From: Rhynchopus euleeides
Taxonomy: Eukaryota > Euglenozoa > Diplonemea > Diplonemida > Diplonemidae
Direction: 5' to 3'
Assembly (NCBI GenBank): GCA_963210315.1
Contig: OY723245.1
Coordinates: forward strand, 1,687,910 to 1,751,909
Length of the DNA stretch: 64,000 nucleotides
Shown here: piece by piece, positions 1 through 10,333 of the stretch
How positions within the stretch are numbered: position 1 is the first letter of the stretch
Layout of the letters: every line of letters begins with the position of its first letter
Position numbers and translations under genes: made by a program
Notes under the pieces: generated by a model
What the model saw: only the letters and a program-made list of their open reading frames with translations
Databases searched by the model: none
What the model was told of the DNA's origin: nothing

Positions 1-588
1 CGACCTCTCTGTGATCTGCGGGTGGAATAGCCCCGCCAGCTCCTGCTCCGTCTTTTCCTTCACACGCTTCCGCATCTTGCATTCCTGGATGCGGGCGTCG
101 TTGAAGAGCTTGTCGCTGAGCGACTCCACCTCGCCCTTGGTGGTGACCCTCCGCTTGCTGGCCAGCGCACGGCTCTTCGTCGACAGCACGGGGCGGAAGC
201 TGAAGCGTGACTGCTCCTCGTCCTCCTTCTGCCGCTTCAGCTCTTCACGCTTCTCATACACCATGCGCTGGTTCCCCCCGAGCCTGTTGAAGGTCCCGCC
301 GTACGTCTGCCGCCTTCCCTCGGCGTCGTGGTTGCGGTTGATCTCGGGGCGGAAGGTGCACTCCTCCTGCTGGCGCTGCTCCTCGACCTGCCGCAGGGTT
401 GCGATCTGGCGCTGCCGCTTCATCTCCTCTGTGCGGAGCCACATCTCCGTGCCGATGCGGCTGCTGCGGCCTCCGGAGGAGTGGTGCGACCCTGCGCGTG
501 TGACAGGCTCCCCCTGCAGCAGCGCCCGGCCACGCATGGGCAGCGTCCCATCTTCGAGCTCCTCCAGCAGGAGATCGTCGTCATCCAT
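1..588 (-). CDS. Partial protein with repeated F-x-P motifs, cytoskeleton/flagellar type (runs off left edge)
   Basis: The frame is open from an ATG at 588 to base 1, giving 196 codons with no stop, so the 3' end lies outside the window. The protein begins with an acidic MDDDD stretch and is rich in charged helix (many E, K, R and Q). It repeats a short motif three times: TFRPEI near residue 78, SFRPVL near 130 and LFHPQI near 188. Such F-x-P-x-I/L motifs spaced by charged helix are common in flagellate cytoskeletal and axonemal proteins, but I recognise no named family. The minus-strand frame is preferred over the overlapping plus-strand frame because its composition is protein-like and the motif recurs. 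Cellular role is inferred only from motif style. Confidence 0.7.
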   Translation of the reverse strand, partial: MDDDDLLLEELEDGTLPMRGRALLQGEPVTRAGSHHSSGGRSSRIGTEMWLRTEEMKRQRQIATLRQVEEQRQQEECTFRPEINRNHDAEGRRQTYGGTFNRLGGNQRMVYEKREELKRQKEDEEQSRFSFRPVLSTKSRALASKRRVTTKGEVESLSDKLFNDARIQECKMRKRVKEKTEQELAGLFHPQITERS

Positions 589-1218
589 GTGTACTGCCTG
601 GAGGGTGGTGTGCGGTGGTGCTGACAGAAGAGGGCGTGAAGTGTTCGCAAGAGGGTCCGCACGGTGAAAAGTTTCCTGTTGTCAAAAAGACTTGGAGTTG
701 CGTTCTTTGTTTGTACGAACGGTGCCTGCTAGTGTATGTGTGCAGATACTGAACGCTGCCACGAGTCTTTCTAGTTGGGAAAACACGTTGTTCTGCCAAA
801 AAATAGAGTACCACCAGCAGCGAAGAAGGGTGGGGAGGGGGGGGGGGGAGGACAGGTCGTCTGCTTCCGGCACCGGTGTGCTCTAACAATGTCATGCCCA
901 CACCCTCAGCCCCACGAGCTATTCAAGGCATGAGGCGTTCAAAACAGGCTTCTTTCTGAGAAGGGGACGGGCAGGACGGGGGGCAGGGAGGGAGGGAGGG
1001 CCACCCCCAGGGCACAACCGCAGCAACCCCCCACCCCCCCACCCCTCCGCTTGACTCCACTGAGACTCTTGCACCGTGTCGAGAACACGGCAGCCGCAAA
1101 ATACGCCATACACACACGTGGCGGTTTGCCTGGCTGAGAGCTGTTAAGAGATCTGTGGCGTGTGCGCGCTGGGTAGGATTTTTGGATGGAAGTATCCGGG
1201 ATCTCTCACAAAGCCCCC
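589..1218. other. Intergenic, upstream of the left-edge gene
   Basis: No credible coding region. It holds G-rich and C-rich homopolymer tracts and must include the promoter and 5' leader of the minus-strand gene that starts at 588. No TATA box or other core element stands out. Confidence 0.5.
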
Positions 1219-1318
1219 TGGGGCCCTCGCTACCAGTCACAGCTCGTCAGTTAGTGAGGGGAAGTGGGGCTGCTGCTTACTTTTTCTCACTCAGTCACAC
1301 CTATTAGCGAGGCCCCCC
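1219..1318 (+). repeat. About 100-bp hairpin repeat (GGGCCCTCGCTACCAG family), copy 1
   Basis: The left arm begins TGGGGCCCTCGCTACCAG and the right arm ends with a decayed inverse copy (CTATTAGCGAGGCCCC). The same unit occurs in inverted orientation at 37882-37981 and partly at 60172-60230. It looks like a small foldback element. It sits 18 bp from the left end of the piggyBac element. Confidence 0.6.
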
Positions 1319-1595
1319 CCCTTCCCCACATTTTAACCCTTTACAGACCAATAAAAAATGGAAAATTCAGGATCTTTTTCAGTTCAAAGTACACACAGTT
1401 CTGCTCCGATGTTTTCAAAATGATGCAGCGCGGTGAATAGAACTCTCACAGTACATTTCCCGAGTAACAAATTTTTAAAAATTGTCAAAAATTTGTTGCA
1501 ATTACTCGCAGAAGAGCTGGGGCGGTCGGGGGAGGGGTGTTGGGAGTGGGGATGAGGAGCCTTCCTTGCGAACTAATTTGCCGATTCACCAATGC

Positions 1596-2033
1596 CTATC
1601 CACCCGATGGAGCAGCGATGGAAAGGAAGTGATTCCTTCCCATCGCTGCTCCAAGCCCCGGTGTCGCGGTGAGGGTCTCCCCAGTCTGCCAGTACGCGTG
1701 CATGTCGCCCTTCTCGCAGAGGCCCATGCCGAGGAATACGGCAAAGAAGCGCTTCAGGAGCCTGCTGTCCAGCGAGACATCCACCCCCCTTCTTGCGGCG
1801 TACTGCTTCGTGTGTCGCACGATGTCGTTCAGAAGCTCGTCCGTGATGAACTTCTTGAAGAGGGCGAGGGGACCCATCTTCTTCGCGCCTGAGAGGGTCG
1901 GCCCCGTCTTGCAGCCCTTGAACCTGATGTTGTCCAGGCTCTCATCGGTCTCTTCCCACTCGGGGTCCGACACCTCAGACTCCGAGTCCGGCTTTCGCGG
2001 ACAGGTCACAGCAGAGGGCACTGCCCCCGTCAC
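1596..2033 (-). pseudogene. piggyBac transposase, N-terminal fragment
   Basis: The frame encodes 145 residues. An acidic N-terminus (SESEVSDPEWEETDES) resembles the acidic leader of piggyBac transposases. It is followed by the conserved N-terminal helical region: FKKFITDELLNDIV, then a FLGMGL-type block, then YW, and finally the MGRNHFLSI block that matches the family's 'msRnrF' motif. The frame then stops after a few residues, so the catalytic DDD core (normally several hundred residues more) is missing. The last conserved block lies inside a perfect-looking hairpin (1608-1653), so the coding region seems to have been cut off by a foldback rearrangement. It lies inside an element with piggyBac ends. 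Confidence 0.8.
1608..1653. repeat. Hairpin at the broken end of the transposase fragment
   Basis: TGGAGCAGCGATGG at 1608 pairs with CCATCGCTGCTCCA ending at 1653. The arms are about 21 bp with one mismatch and a loop of four bases. It marks the point where homology to piggyBac stops. Confidence 0.75.
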
Positions 2034-2343
2034 TACTCTGATCTTCCATTGGAATTAGTGTCTCCTGTGTCCATGAATAATACCGGAGTGTGTGCCTGGC
2101 AAGCTGACAGAAGAGGGGGGGAGACGTGCCCTACACAGGCTCGTGTCAGGGTAGGGAAGGCCCCTTGGGGACCCCCTGCAAAAAAGTTTGCGAAAAAAGT
2201 ACTTTTGCCAGTAATGGCAACCGATCACATCAAATTCAACCAATTTTTTTTGTTTCTCGGGTCAGATCTCGCCGTAGAGTCCACGATCAAAAGAGTTTTT
2301 GCGTTTCGTGATTCGTGCCGAAATAAAAAAATTCGAAAGTATA

Positions 2344-3389
2344 TACCGTCACTCAAGTAATGTTGGTGGGGTAATAACCCACCAACTTCTTCCAGAACCC
2401 CCAAATCCACCAAATTAGTACCCCACCAACATATTTACCCCACCAATAAATCTACCCCACCAATTTATTACCCCAATGCGCATCGCTGACTACCGTTTTC
2501 GTGGCGAACGCCTAAGGGGCCCGGCTGATGGCTACGTTATCCAGAAAATGCATACGTCGTACGCGTGTGCGTGCGGCGCCTGCAAACGGTCTATGTAGTA
2601 CAAGAGACGGCCATGTCCGCACACCAAATCGGTCGTCAACCTCAGCAGCCGTCGAGCCTTCGAGTAGGTAATCGTACCTTTTGCACTTGTGCGCGAAGGA
2701 ACCGTCTGTGAAAGGCAAGAGCAAAGGCCAGGGCTCAGCCTACTGGGTGGCCTACTGTGCGCTGAGAGACCTGGAATACCAGCCGTACGCAATTTCTGCG
2801 TACGCGTACGCAGCGCGGTTTCAGAAAGTGCGGACGGCGTACGCACATGCGTACGCGCAGTCGGGGTGGGTGGGCAGGGGGCTCCAAATCCCAGGTGCCA
2901 GAAAAAATCGCCAAGTACAACGCGCCCTGGGGTAATAATGTTGGTGGGGTAATAACCCACCAACTTTTTTCAGAGCCCCAAATCCACCAAATTAGTACCC
3001 CACCAACATATTTACCCCACCAATATACCGTATACGTAAATATTATGGAACGTAAATATTATGGAACGGGCCCATTTTTGGCCGGTCCGTTCCATAATAT
3101 TTACGTTCCAAAATATTTACAGGGCCAGTTGGGGACTCGGTGGTGAGGACGGCTTGCGTCAGGAATCGCGCGAAAAGTGCACGAGTAGGTCCCGTCAGGG
3201 ACTCTGTACGCCGTCCGATCACCTGGTCCAAGTCCCCGAGTCGCAGAAAGCCCTGTAAATATTATGGAACGAAAAAAATCTGGAACGCCAACCCACCAGC
3301 GTTCCATAATATTTACGTTCCATAATATTTACGTTCCAAAATATTTACGTATACGGTATTACCCCACCAACATAACTTGAGTGACGGTA
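2344..3389. mobile_element. Foldback / TIR element nested in the piggyBac copy
   Basis: The left end TACCGTCACTCAAGTAATG (from 2344) is matched inversely by CATAACTTGAGTGACGGTA ending at 3389. TA dinucleotides flank both sides, the pattern of Tc1/mariner-like or similar small elements. Inside are two 88-bp direct copies (2359-2447 and 2937-3024) of a unit built from TTGGTGGGGTAA and its inverse, separated by about 490 bp of unrecognised sequence that has no credible transposase frame. The element is non-autonomous. The superfamily assignment is inference from the TA flanks. Confidence 0.7.
3026..3358. mobile_element. TIR element nested a third level deep (TACCGTATACGTAAATATT ends)
   Basis: The ends TACCGTATACGTAAATATT (3026) and AATATTTACGTATACGGTA (to 3358) are inverse. 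Further inverted blocks of the type ATATTATGGAACG recur several times inside, around a GC-rich core at 3120-3255. It shares the TACCGT start and CGTAAATATT block with the element at 24358-24644, so the two belong to one family. No coding capacity. Confidence 0.65.
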
Positions 3390-3416
3390 TATATACTTTG
3401 GTCTGTAAAGGGTTAA

Positions 3417-4450
3417 AGAAGACAGGGGCGCCCGGCCCGGTCGCAATGTGGCTGCTTGGTGGGGCTAGCGCAGCAGGTTCTACTTTTGCCTCTACCCCGC
3501 CCTCCCACCCAATTACAGCAGATGCCAGACACCAACCGAGACTGTGAGAAGCAAGTTGGGTGGCAGAACCGCAAAGTCTGCTGCTACACTTCCACACAAA
3601 TTGTTCCGGGTCTTGGCGGTTTGCGCTTCGGACTGAGGGCGCCCTCCACCACCCCACCCCTACCCCGGTAATGCGAGAGGGTGGCGGGCACCGCAGGGCT
3701 GTTGACAACCCACTGAGAAGCAACCCAAAGGCAGCACGCCCTGTTCTAAAATTCAGGGCAGTGAGCCGAGTCCACCACATCCCGCAGGCTGAGCGATTCT
3801 AGCATCAGCTTTGGGTGGAAAGGTTGCTCGGAGGTGGGGCTCTGCAACTCTATCAATCTCGCCTGCAGGGGAGGCGTGCTCTGGAGCGAGACTGTCAGAG
3901 TCAGGATAGATTCGCCCAGCAGAGGGCAGTGGGCCCGCAGTGTCGCAGCTCAGCACGCCATCACCTCTTTATGACGATATGAACATTTTATAGCGGGCTC
4001 CCGTTGGCGAGTGGGCTGCTTTGTGCACTTACCACCTCCCCATTGCCCGGCGTAGAAGCCAGGCTTCACACATGCCAGTCTTCAGCCTCATGCAGCCTAC
4101 AGAGATGCCGGCAGAGGAGAGGGGGGGGGGTGGTGGCCTTTCAGCCATCCTCCACACACAGCATCGCACAAAAGCAGGGCCTGCCCACCCCGCGTAGAGC
4201 CGCAAAAGCCGAATGCCTCTAGGTTCTTTATGTGGCATCCACAACCACAGCCCCGGCGTGCGCGACGCAAACCCAGGGGGAGAGAGCGGCCGGTCCAAAA
4301 GCCACCAGACGGCGTTGTGGCCCCAATGGCTCAAGACGCACCGCATCCTGCAACCCGCAGAAGTCAATCCCTTGATTCTTTGTTCCAGCGTTTTCTTCTC
4401 CTCCCCCCTCCTCCCCCACACACACCAACCCCCCTCACCCTCCCGGGCAC
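3417..4450. other. Intergenic between piggyBac copy and RMI1-like gene
   Basis: Nothing coding is credible. Frames here have low-complexity, proline/serine-rich translations typical of GC-rich non-coding DNA. It includes the 3' flank of the minus-strand gene that ends at 4451. Confidence 0.5.
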
Positions 4451-5209
4451 CTATCCTGGGCTTTCTAGGGAGAGCACATTCTGCCTGCGTGCCACAGGGG
4501 TGGTGTCAGAGGGCTGCGGGTGCTGGGGGTACTGGGGGTGTTGCGGGTGTTGCGCGTGCTGCGCGTGCTGCGGCACCCCGGCGCCAGCCGGGGGCCCGGG
4601 CGCTGTGGACGGCGCAGGGGAGATGCCGGGCGCTGGGGGCTGGGAGGGCGGCAGGCTCTGCGCCAGGTAGGGCTTGCCGACCACGCTGATCATGGCTGCC
4701 TTCCAGAACTCAGCCTCGCGCTGGGATAGGTAGGCCACCTCGCCGCCAACACAGGCCACGGTGTGCGGCTGGAGCAGGAGCACGCCGTGGTGCGACTGCA
4801 AGGGAGGCCGCACCACCAGCTTGCAGCCCGGGCAGATGGCATCGAGGCTCGGGCATCGGGAAAGCTCGACGGCACGCAGGCGCTGCAGCCCATCGGTAAC
4901 GACAAGGTTGAGGATCCGCTTCGGCCCGGTGCTCCAGCCGCGGCCTCCAGCCGCAACACCTTTTGCTGCATCCCGCAGGGGCAGGCTCGAATCTTGGTAT
5001 TCTTCGACCTGGAGCAGGGCGACGGCACCCTCCGTACCGCTGAGGACTGCGGGCAGGCCGGACCCCTGCACGATGGCCCCACACGGGGCATCCGGTGCCA
5101 TGTCTGCATACAGCAGCTTTCCGAGAACCGCATCGGGGTTCGGGTCAGCCAGCCCCTCCCAACATGAGGAGAGTGTGATGCCGAAGGGTACCGACAGCGC
5201 CCCAGACAT
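4451..5209 (-). CDS. RMI1: RMI1-like OB-fold protein (RecQ-mediated genome instability protein 1)
   Basis: RMI1 is the scaffold of the BLM/Sgs1-topoisomerase III complex that dissolves double Holliday junctions in the nucleus. The 252-residue protein shows the RMI1 N-terminal OB-fold signature: ILNLVVTDGLQRLRAVEL (family pattern L-x-L-T-D-G-x-x-x-x-x-A-x-E), then CPGCKLVVRPPL (P-G-x-K), then GVLLLQPHTVACVGGEVAYL (GVLLL-x-P-x-x-V-x-x-x-GGEV). A Pro/Gln/His-rich tail with HAQHAQHPQHPQ repeats follows. I chose the ATG at 5209 because the family region starts soon after and the upstream in-frame extension is low complexity; a C-tract and CAG acceptor-like sequence lie just before this ATG. The C-terminal OB2 domain of animal RMI1 is absent, as in yeast Rmi1. 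Confidence 0.78.
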   Translation of the reverse strand: MSGALSVPFGITLSSCWEGLADPNPDAVLGKLLYADMAPDAPCGAIVQGSGLPAVLSGTEGAVALLQVEEYQDSSLPLRDAAKGVAAGGRGWSTGPKRILNLVVTDGLQRLRAVELSRCPSLDAICPGCKLVVRPPLQSHHGVLLLQPHTVACVGGEVAYLSQREAEFWKAAMISVVGKPYLAQSLPPSQPPAPGISPAPSTAPGPPAGAGVPQHAQHAQHPQHPQYPQHPQPSDTTPVARRQNVLSLESPG

Positions 5210-6625
5210 GGCTGGCCTGTGCAGGGGGGGGGGGGGTTGATTGTCAAGAGTGGATGGAAAAGCAAGTGCAGATGAGGTGGAGTGGTGATAATGGCGGTGT
5301 GGTGGGGTGGGGGAGTCGGATTGAAGGGTCAAATCACGGGGTCCCGTGTTGTGGCGACACGGAATATGCCTCCAGGAGGGGGGGTGGGGGGCATTGGTGC
5401 AATGTGGCTGTGGCGTCCTGCCCTAGGCTCCCGTCAGGGGCAGAGAGGGGGCGGGGGTCGACGTTGCGTGGGGGGGAGGGGGGTTCGGATCCTGACTCAC
5501 ATGTCAGTGGCGGGCATTGGGTGAGCTGCATCCAGACACCACTAAGACACGGTGACGGGCTGGCTCCCGAGGATGGCAGGCTTGTTGAACCTTGGCGATC
5601 CAGGAGACCAAGCCGAAGCTTTCTAAAACTCCTGTTCATACCGAGTCATTTCCCAACATCACGCTGGTTCGCGGTGTTGGCACAAGCCGCCCTTAACCTT
5701 TAGGTACCTAGCGACACACATGTGTGTCGAAAAGTCAATTTTTTTTCGCACTGGGCAACCATATGCTTTCCACTACGAATTTTTGATCGATTTTTTTTAT
5801 GGTGAACTCAGATGTCGCAGAACGTTGCAAAGAAGCAAGAGAACAATTACGATGCGGTCTCCCGACTACATTGGTTGCAAGGAAGAAAAATGCACTTTTT
5901 CGGAAAATCCCGAAAATCGCGTTTTTTTGGGTTTTGGGGATCTTTTTCTCCATTACCAGTAACAGGGACTGTACTCCACCTTTTTCCTCGATTTTTTTTA
6001 ACTTCGTTCCCGTCCCCCCACGTTGTGCGCTACGTCGTTGTAGCGTTGGCTCACTCGTGTGCTTCTTTCCGGGGTCGGGTCAGGGATAGTGCCCTGTGTG
6101 GTGCCGTTTTTTCCCGCAGAGCGGGTGGGTTGCCGTGCGTCGACACGGAGACACCTCCCCATTAAAAGCCAAAGTTTTTGTGTTGAGACGTCTTCACCTG
6201 ATATGGCAAAGGTCCTGTTCGTTGGTTTCCCCCTGGTCTGTCGCGCCCATCAGGGTGCGTGGACAGGGCCCGTACTTTGTTTTCATTCGTGTTCTGTGAT
6301 TTGTGACCAACCCGCCCCTTGCCCCGCCCGGTTGAGGTCCCTACCCCTTCCCCCGTTTCGTCAGTAGCTCCATTTTTTTATTTTTTTTTTCGCGTATCCG
6401 TCAGGTGGACCACCGGGTGGGGAGAGATCCGGTGTGAGGCACTTGGGTCCGTCCAGGTGGGCAGGGGGAACCTGGGGGCGGGGGGCCTCAAAACCCGTCT
6501 ACCAGTGCCGCTTCTAATCTCGTCGGTCTTGTCCCAACCACCACCAGCCAGCCCAGAACGCCCTGACGCTGCGACCTCGTCGATTTTTCCGTTTCGCCCA
6601 TCCGCCCAACTCCGCCAACCCAACC
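5210..6625. other. Intergenic up to the assembly gap
   Basis: No credible gene. A long poly-G run (poly-C on the coding strand) sits directly upstream of the RMI1-like start. The segment 5700-5990 is an AT-rich island in otherwise GC-rich DNA, starts near a perfect 18-bp palindrome (CGACACACATGTGTGTCG, 5712-5729) and contains runs such as GGAAAATCCCGAAAATCGCG. It could be a decayed small element, but I find no matching ends. Confidence 0.45.
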
Positions 6626-6825
6626 NNNNNNNNNNNNNNNNNNNNNNNNNNNNNNNNNNNNNNNNNNNNNNNNNNNNNNNNNNNNNNNNNNNNNNNNNNN
6701 NNNNNNNNNNNNNNNNNNNNNNNNNNNNNNNNNNNNNNNNNNNNNNNNNNNNNNNNNNNNNNNNNNNNNNNNNNNNNNNNNNNNNNNNNNNNNNNNNNNN
6801 NNNNNNNNNNNNNNNNNNNNNNNNN
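6626..6825. other. Assembly gap (200 N)
   Basis: Exactly 200 undefined bases, a conventional scaffold gap of unknown true length. Frames that appear to cross it are artefacts. Confidence 0.99.
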
Positions 6826-9456
6826 CGCCCTGCACACCAGTGAGTATGATGTAATGGAACATTGTGCCAGGATATATCTGTGCCACGCCGAGCGTTCTGT
6901 GCTGACCGACATGATCGCACGTGTGTATTATTGATACCGATTTCTTGAGATGCGTCACCGCTGCTCGAGGATTTGAACGACACTTACACAATTCGCAGAG
7001 CGGAATCCCGAGCTCATATTTTTCAGTATCGCCACGACGGCTCAGGAAAATAGTGAAGTCACATCACACACGACACTTCCTCGATCATAGTCGGCGATGA
7101 ACGTTCCTGCCAAAGTTCCAGCCCCGTTCTCCTATTATCTCTTGCCGTCTGCTTCAAGGAATCATGCGGCGCAACCAACCTTTCCCCTCCCCCCGTGACT
7201 TTTCAGGTAGAAGATGGGACAAACGGCGTCAAAGACAGGTGGGGCGGGGCGGGGCGAGGTGGTGGACGGGAGGGATGTTGCCATCTGTCGGCGCCCTCCC
7301 CCACCCCCCCTCTCCCCTCCGCCCCCTTCCCCCCTGTGTGGGTTCCCGTTTGCTGATTCTTGTTGCCTTTTCAGGTCACACACACACACGCCCCCACCCC
7401 TGTGCGAGCATGCCCCCCCACTGCATTCATAGTGAAGGGGAGGCCGGTTTCCTCGGCCTTCCTTTTCTCTATTACATTATCTCCCCTCGCCCACCCACCC
7501 TCCTCCCTCCGCCCCGCTCTGTCCTTGGTATCTTTTGTTCAAAGCTGATTCAATATCCATAAAACAGCTGAGCGCCGCACAAAAAAAAATCAGATCCGCC
7601 GGGAGTCGTGCGCTCTGAGGCTGTGCTGGAGGTGCCTGTTTGAGCACAAAAAAGGCCACATACTGTATGGTGCCCCCTGAATAGTATTCCCTTTTTCAAG
7701 AACCGGGGGGGGGGGAGGGGCTGCCACCGTGGCAGCCTTGTCCCACCACCACACACTCATCCCCACCCACACGCACCCCCACGCCGCGCCCGCTGCTTTC
7801 CAGCAGACGGGTTGCGTCTCGGGTTCGGATGGGGGAAAGGTGAGGGAGGGGAGGGTGTGCGTGTGTGTGTGTGTGTGTGCGGGTTTGCGAAGGTGGGACG
7901 CCATCGCACACACCCTCCCCTCCCCCCCCCCGGCCACCGAGGAAAAAGGCGCCCCTTCTTCCCCCCCGCCCCCACCTTGTATTTGTATTGCCCGAAGAAA
8001 AAGACAGAGTTGTGGGGGAGTCCGTACAGCTCTCTGCTCCCCGAGCACCCCTCGCAACGTCAACCGGCATATCGTGGCTTTTCTGAGGGCCTCGGGGGGT
8101 GACTTGCGAGTGGAGTAGGGGGCGGGAGTTGTGGGGTTGCGAGATTGTGGTGGCGGTTCCGAGGTCCTGCATGCCACTAGAAACAAAGAAAGAAAAAGGA
8201 GCAAGCCTTGTCTTTTTGCAAAGGCAGGCACGGTATATAGTTCCTCGGCGCTGCCCCGCGTTGCTTCCCTTGCATATTGCCTGCAGTTTTACCGCGTCTT
8301 GCTGTTTTCCCTTGTCTGTTGGTTGTTGTGGCGATTCCCCAGTAGTTCGACATCTCAAAGTGACAAGCGGGTCTCCCCTCTCTGGGTGCAGGCTTTTTTT
8401 CCACTCTCTCCTCCCCTCCGCTCACAAGAAGTCAGCAAAAAAAAGGGGGTGAAAATGGAATGGTATGCCCATCCTATCCCAACAGGAAGTACACAACGCT
8501 AGTTTTTTTCTCTGTGCATATCTTACATATCCACTCTCCTCCACTCCTTTTTTTTTCTTCTATTTCTCCCCCCCTTCTCCCCCTCATCCCGTCCCTTGTT
8601 GCAGTTTTCTTTGCTGTGCATAGGTTGTCTTTGGCTCCCCATGCAACAACAACAAACATGTCTGACAGGCTGTCAGAAAGAGTCAAAGGAGCACATTGCT
8701 ACCGTTCCGTCTTGGATATGTCAAGTGTTCTACACCACTGAAGACACTCCAGCTCATGCCGGCCAGAAGACCCCCCGAAACAGAGGCCCCTCCCACAGGG
8801 TGCTGTTAAGAGCACAGTCACTCGGCACGACGAGCGACGGCCCCTGAGTGATTCAAGGAGTCGGGCAGTGACATTCCAAGCAAAGGAACTTGAGAGATGG
8901 GAAAAAAATCGGGATGGACTTTCACCCGGTGTTGTCAAAAAAATGCAAAACCCGATTGCAGGGTAAGGTGCGTCAATGGGACAGATCAAGCTTGCTTGTG
9001 ATTGTCGGCACCGAAAAAAATGTGCCCGGACCCCCCCCCCCCCGGGGTTACGGGTTCAAACATCAATAAAATTGCCCTCACCCTGACGGTTGAAAACAAC
9101 CTCTGGGCCCGGGGGGAGGGAGGTTGTATCGAGATACACAATACACGACAGACACCATTCCACCCCCCTTCTCCCCGCCCCCCCCCCCCCCCCTACCCTC
9201 AGAGGAAGGCACCAGGAGCGCAACCACACGTCACAGATTTCGAGTGCCGACAGACAGCCCCACCCCTCAATCCCTCCTACTTGACGAGTCTTGCACGGCT
9301 TTTCATCTGCAGGCCTGATCTCTCTGTTTCCTTATTGCAGCATCGTCAGGCTGACGCACGCAGCAGCAGCTGAATCTCGCCTCCAAATGATACACATACA
9401 CCACACACACACATATTCACGGCAGGCGCACCTGGGAGGGGTGGGTGGTCGTCAGT
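6826..9456. other. Long intergenic stretch, low complexity
   Basis: Contains (GT)n near 7860, repeated poly-C/poly-G tracts (7705, 7925, 9030, 9180) and CA-rich runs. No frame shows protein-like composition. A short motif GTCAATGGGACAGA at 8972 recurs at 25000 and 56406. The 3' end must hold the promoter of the SHIPPO gene. Confidence 0.45.
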
Positions 9457-10333
9457 ATGGCGGCATCGCCAGCACGAACGAACCGCAGCTATGTGACGCA
9501 GTTCGATCCCTCCTTTGAGGATCGTGCTGGGTACTTCTCCGCTGTGGTATGCATAGCACATGCCTGCCCTCTGTGTGGTGGGGGGTTGCATGGTCACACC
9601 TCATACCGCCACCACACCACCACCACCACAGGACAGTTCGGCACCCCGCATCCCAGGCGCAAAGCGGTTTGACAACCGCCCCCTTGCGCCAGCTCCGGGA
9701 CCGGGGCAGTACAGTGTCGGTGCGGACGGCACCCCCCAGCGCTCCATCGGTGGAGTGATAGGGAGTGCAGGGCGGTACGATGTGAAGGGGGAGAAGTTTC
9801 TGTCCCGCCAGTTCGCCGACGAGTCCCCCGGCCCCGCTGCGTACACCGTCTCGTTGGACCGGCGCCACGCCAGCGGGACCTTCCCCAAGGCACAGCGGCA
9901 GGGGATGTCCCCGCCGCACGTCGCGACTGCGGGCTACGTCGGGCCTGGCAGCTACACCCCTGAGCCTGCTTCGCCCAACCGCCTCAGCGGCCCCAGCACC
10001 TTCTCCCGTGCACGGCGCGACACGCGTGGCCCTGTCATGGAGGGCAGCCCCGGCCCGGGGTACTACGCGCCGCCTGTCACCCGCCCCGTGACAAAGGGGG
10101 GCACCTTCTCTAAGTCGCAGCGCTCGTCGGGCCTCGTCCCCGGTGGGGCGACACCTGGGTCTGGGGCGTACAACACCAGCACCTTCTCCACTCTCTCTAC
10201 GCGGGGGAGCGCCATACCGCGGACAGGGAGGTCGAATTTCTCTCTGAGCCCACGTGTCGGAGACACGGGGCCGGGGCCTGGTTCGTACACCCCCATCCCA
10301 GCGGCTTCCTCTGGCTATGTGAGAGCCCGTTGA
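9457..10333 (+). CDS. SHIPPO / sperm-tail PG-rich repeat protein, two exons
   Basis: Exons 9457-9546 and 9632-10333 give 263 residues; the 85-bp intron starts GTATGC and ends CACAG, phase 0. The protein carries the PGPGxY (STPGR) motif of SHIPPO/ODF3-type proteins at least six times: PGPGQY (about residue 52), SPGPAAY, VGPGSY, SPGPGYY, TPGSGAY and PGPGSY, about 25-45 residues apart. Proteins of this class bind along axonemal or cortical microtubules, several of them in the doublet lumen. Other conserved pieces between repeats are GTFPKA, STFSRA and GTFSKS, the usual F-S-K/R blocks. The ATG at 9457 is the first ATG in frame in exon 1. The flagellar location is inferred from the family. Confidence 0.85.

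Larger units (their letters stand above)
1337..3412. mobile_element. piggyBac-type DNA transposon, decayed, with nested insertions
   Basis: The left end reads CCCTTTACAGACCAA directly after TTAA (1333-1336). The right end is the inverse, TTGGTCTGTAAAGGG before the match at 3412, directly followed by TTAA (3413-3416). TTAA target duplication and CCC-starting inverted ends define piggyBac. The interior contains a minus-strand fragment of piggyBac transposase (1596-2033), so ends and content agree. The right half is occupied by a second element (2344-3389), itself carrying a third (3026-3358). The transposase is only an N-terminal piece, so this copy cannot move itself. Confidence 0.85.

Noticed and set aside
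6319-6991. Open frames crossing the run of N
   Set aside because: Undefined bases hide any stop; the flanks do not look coding.
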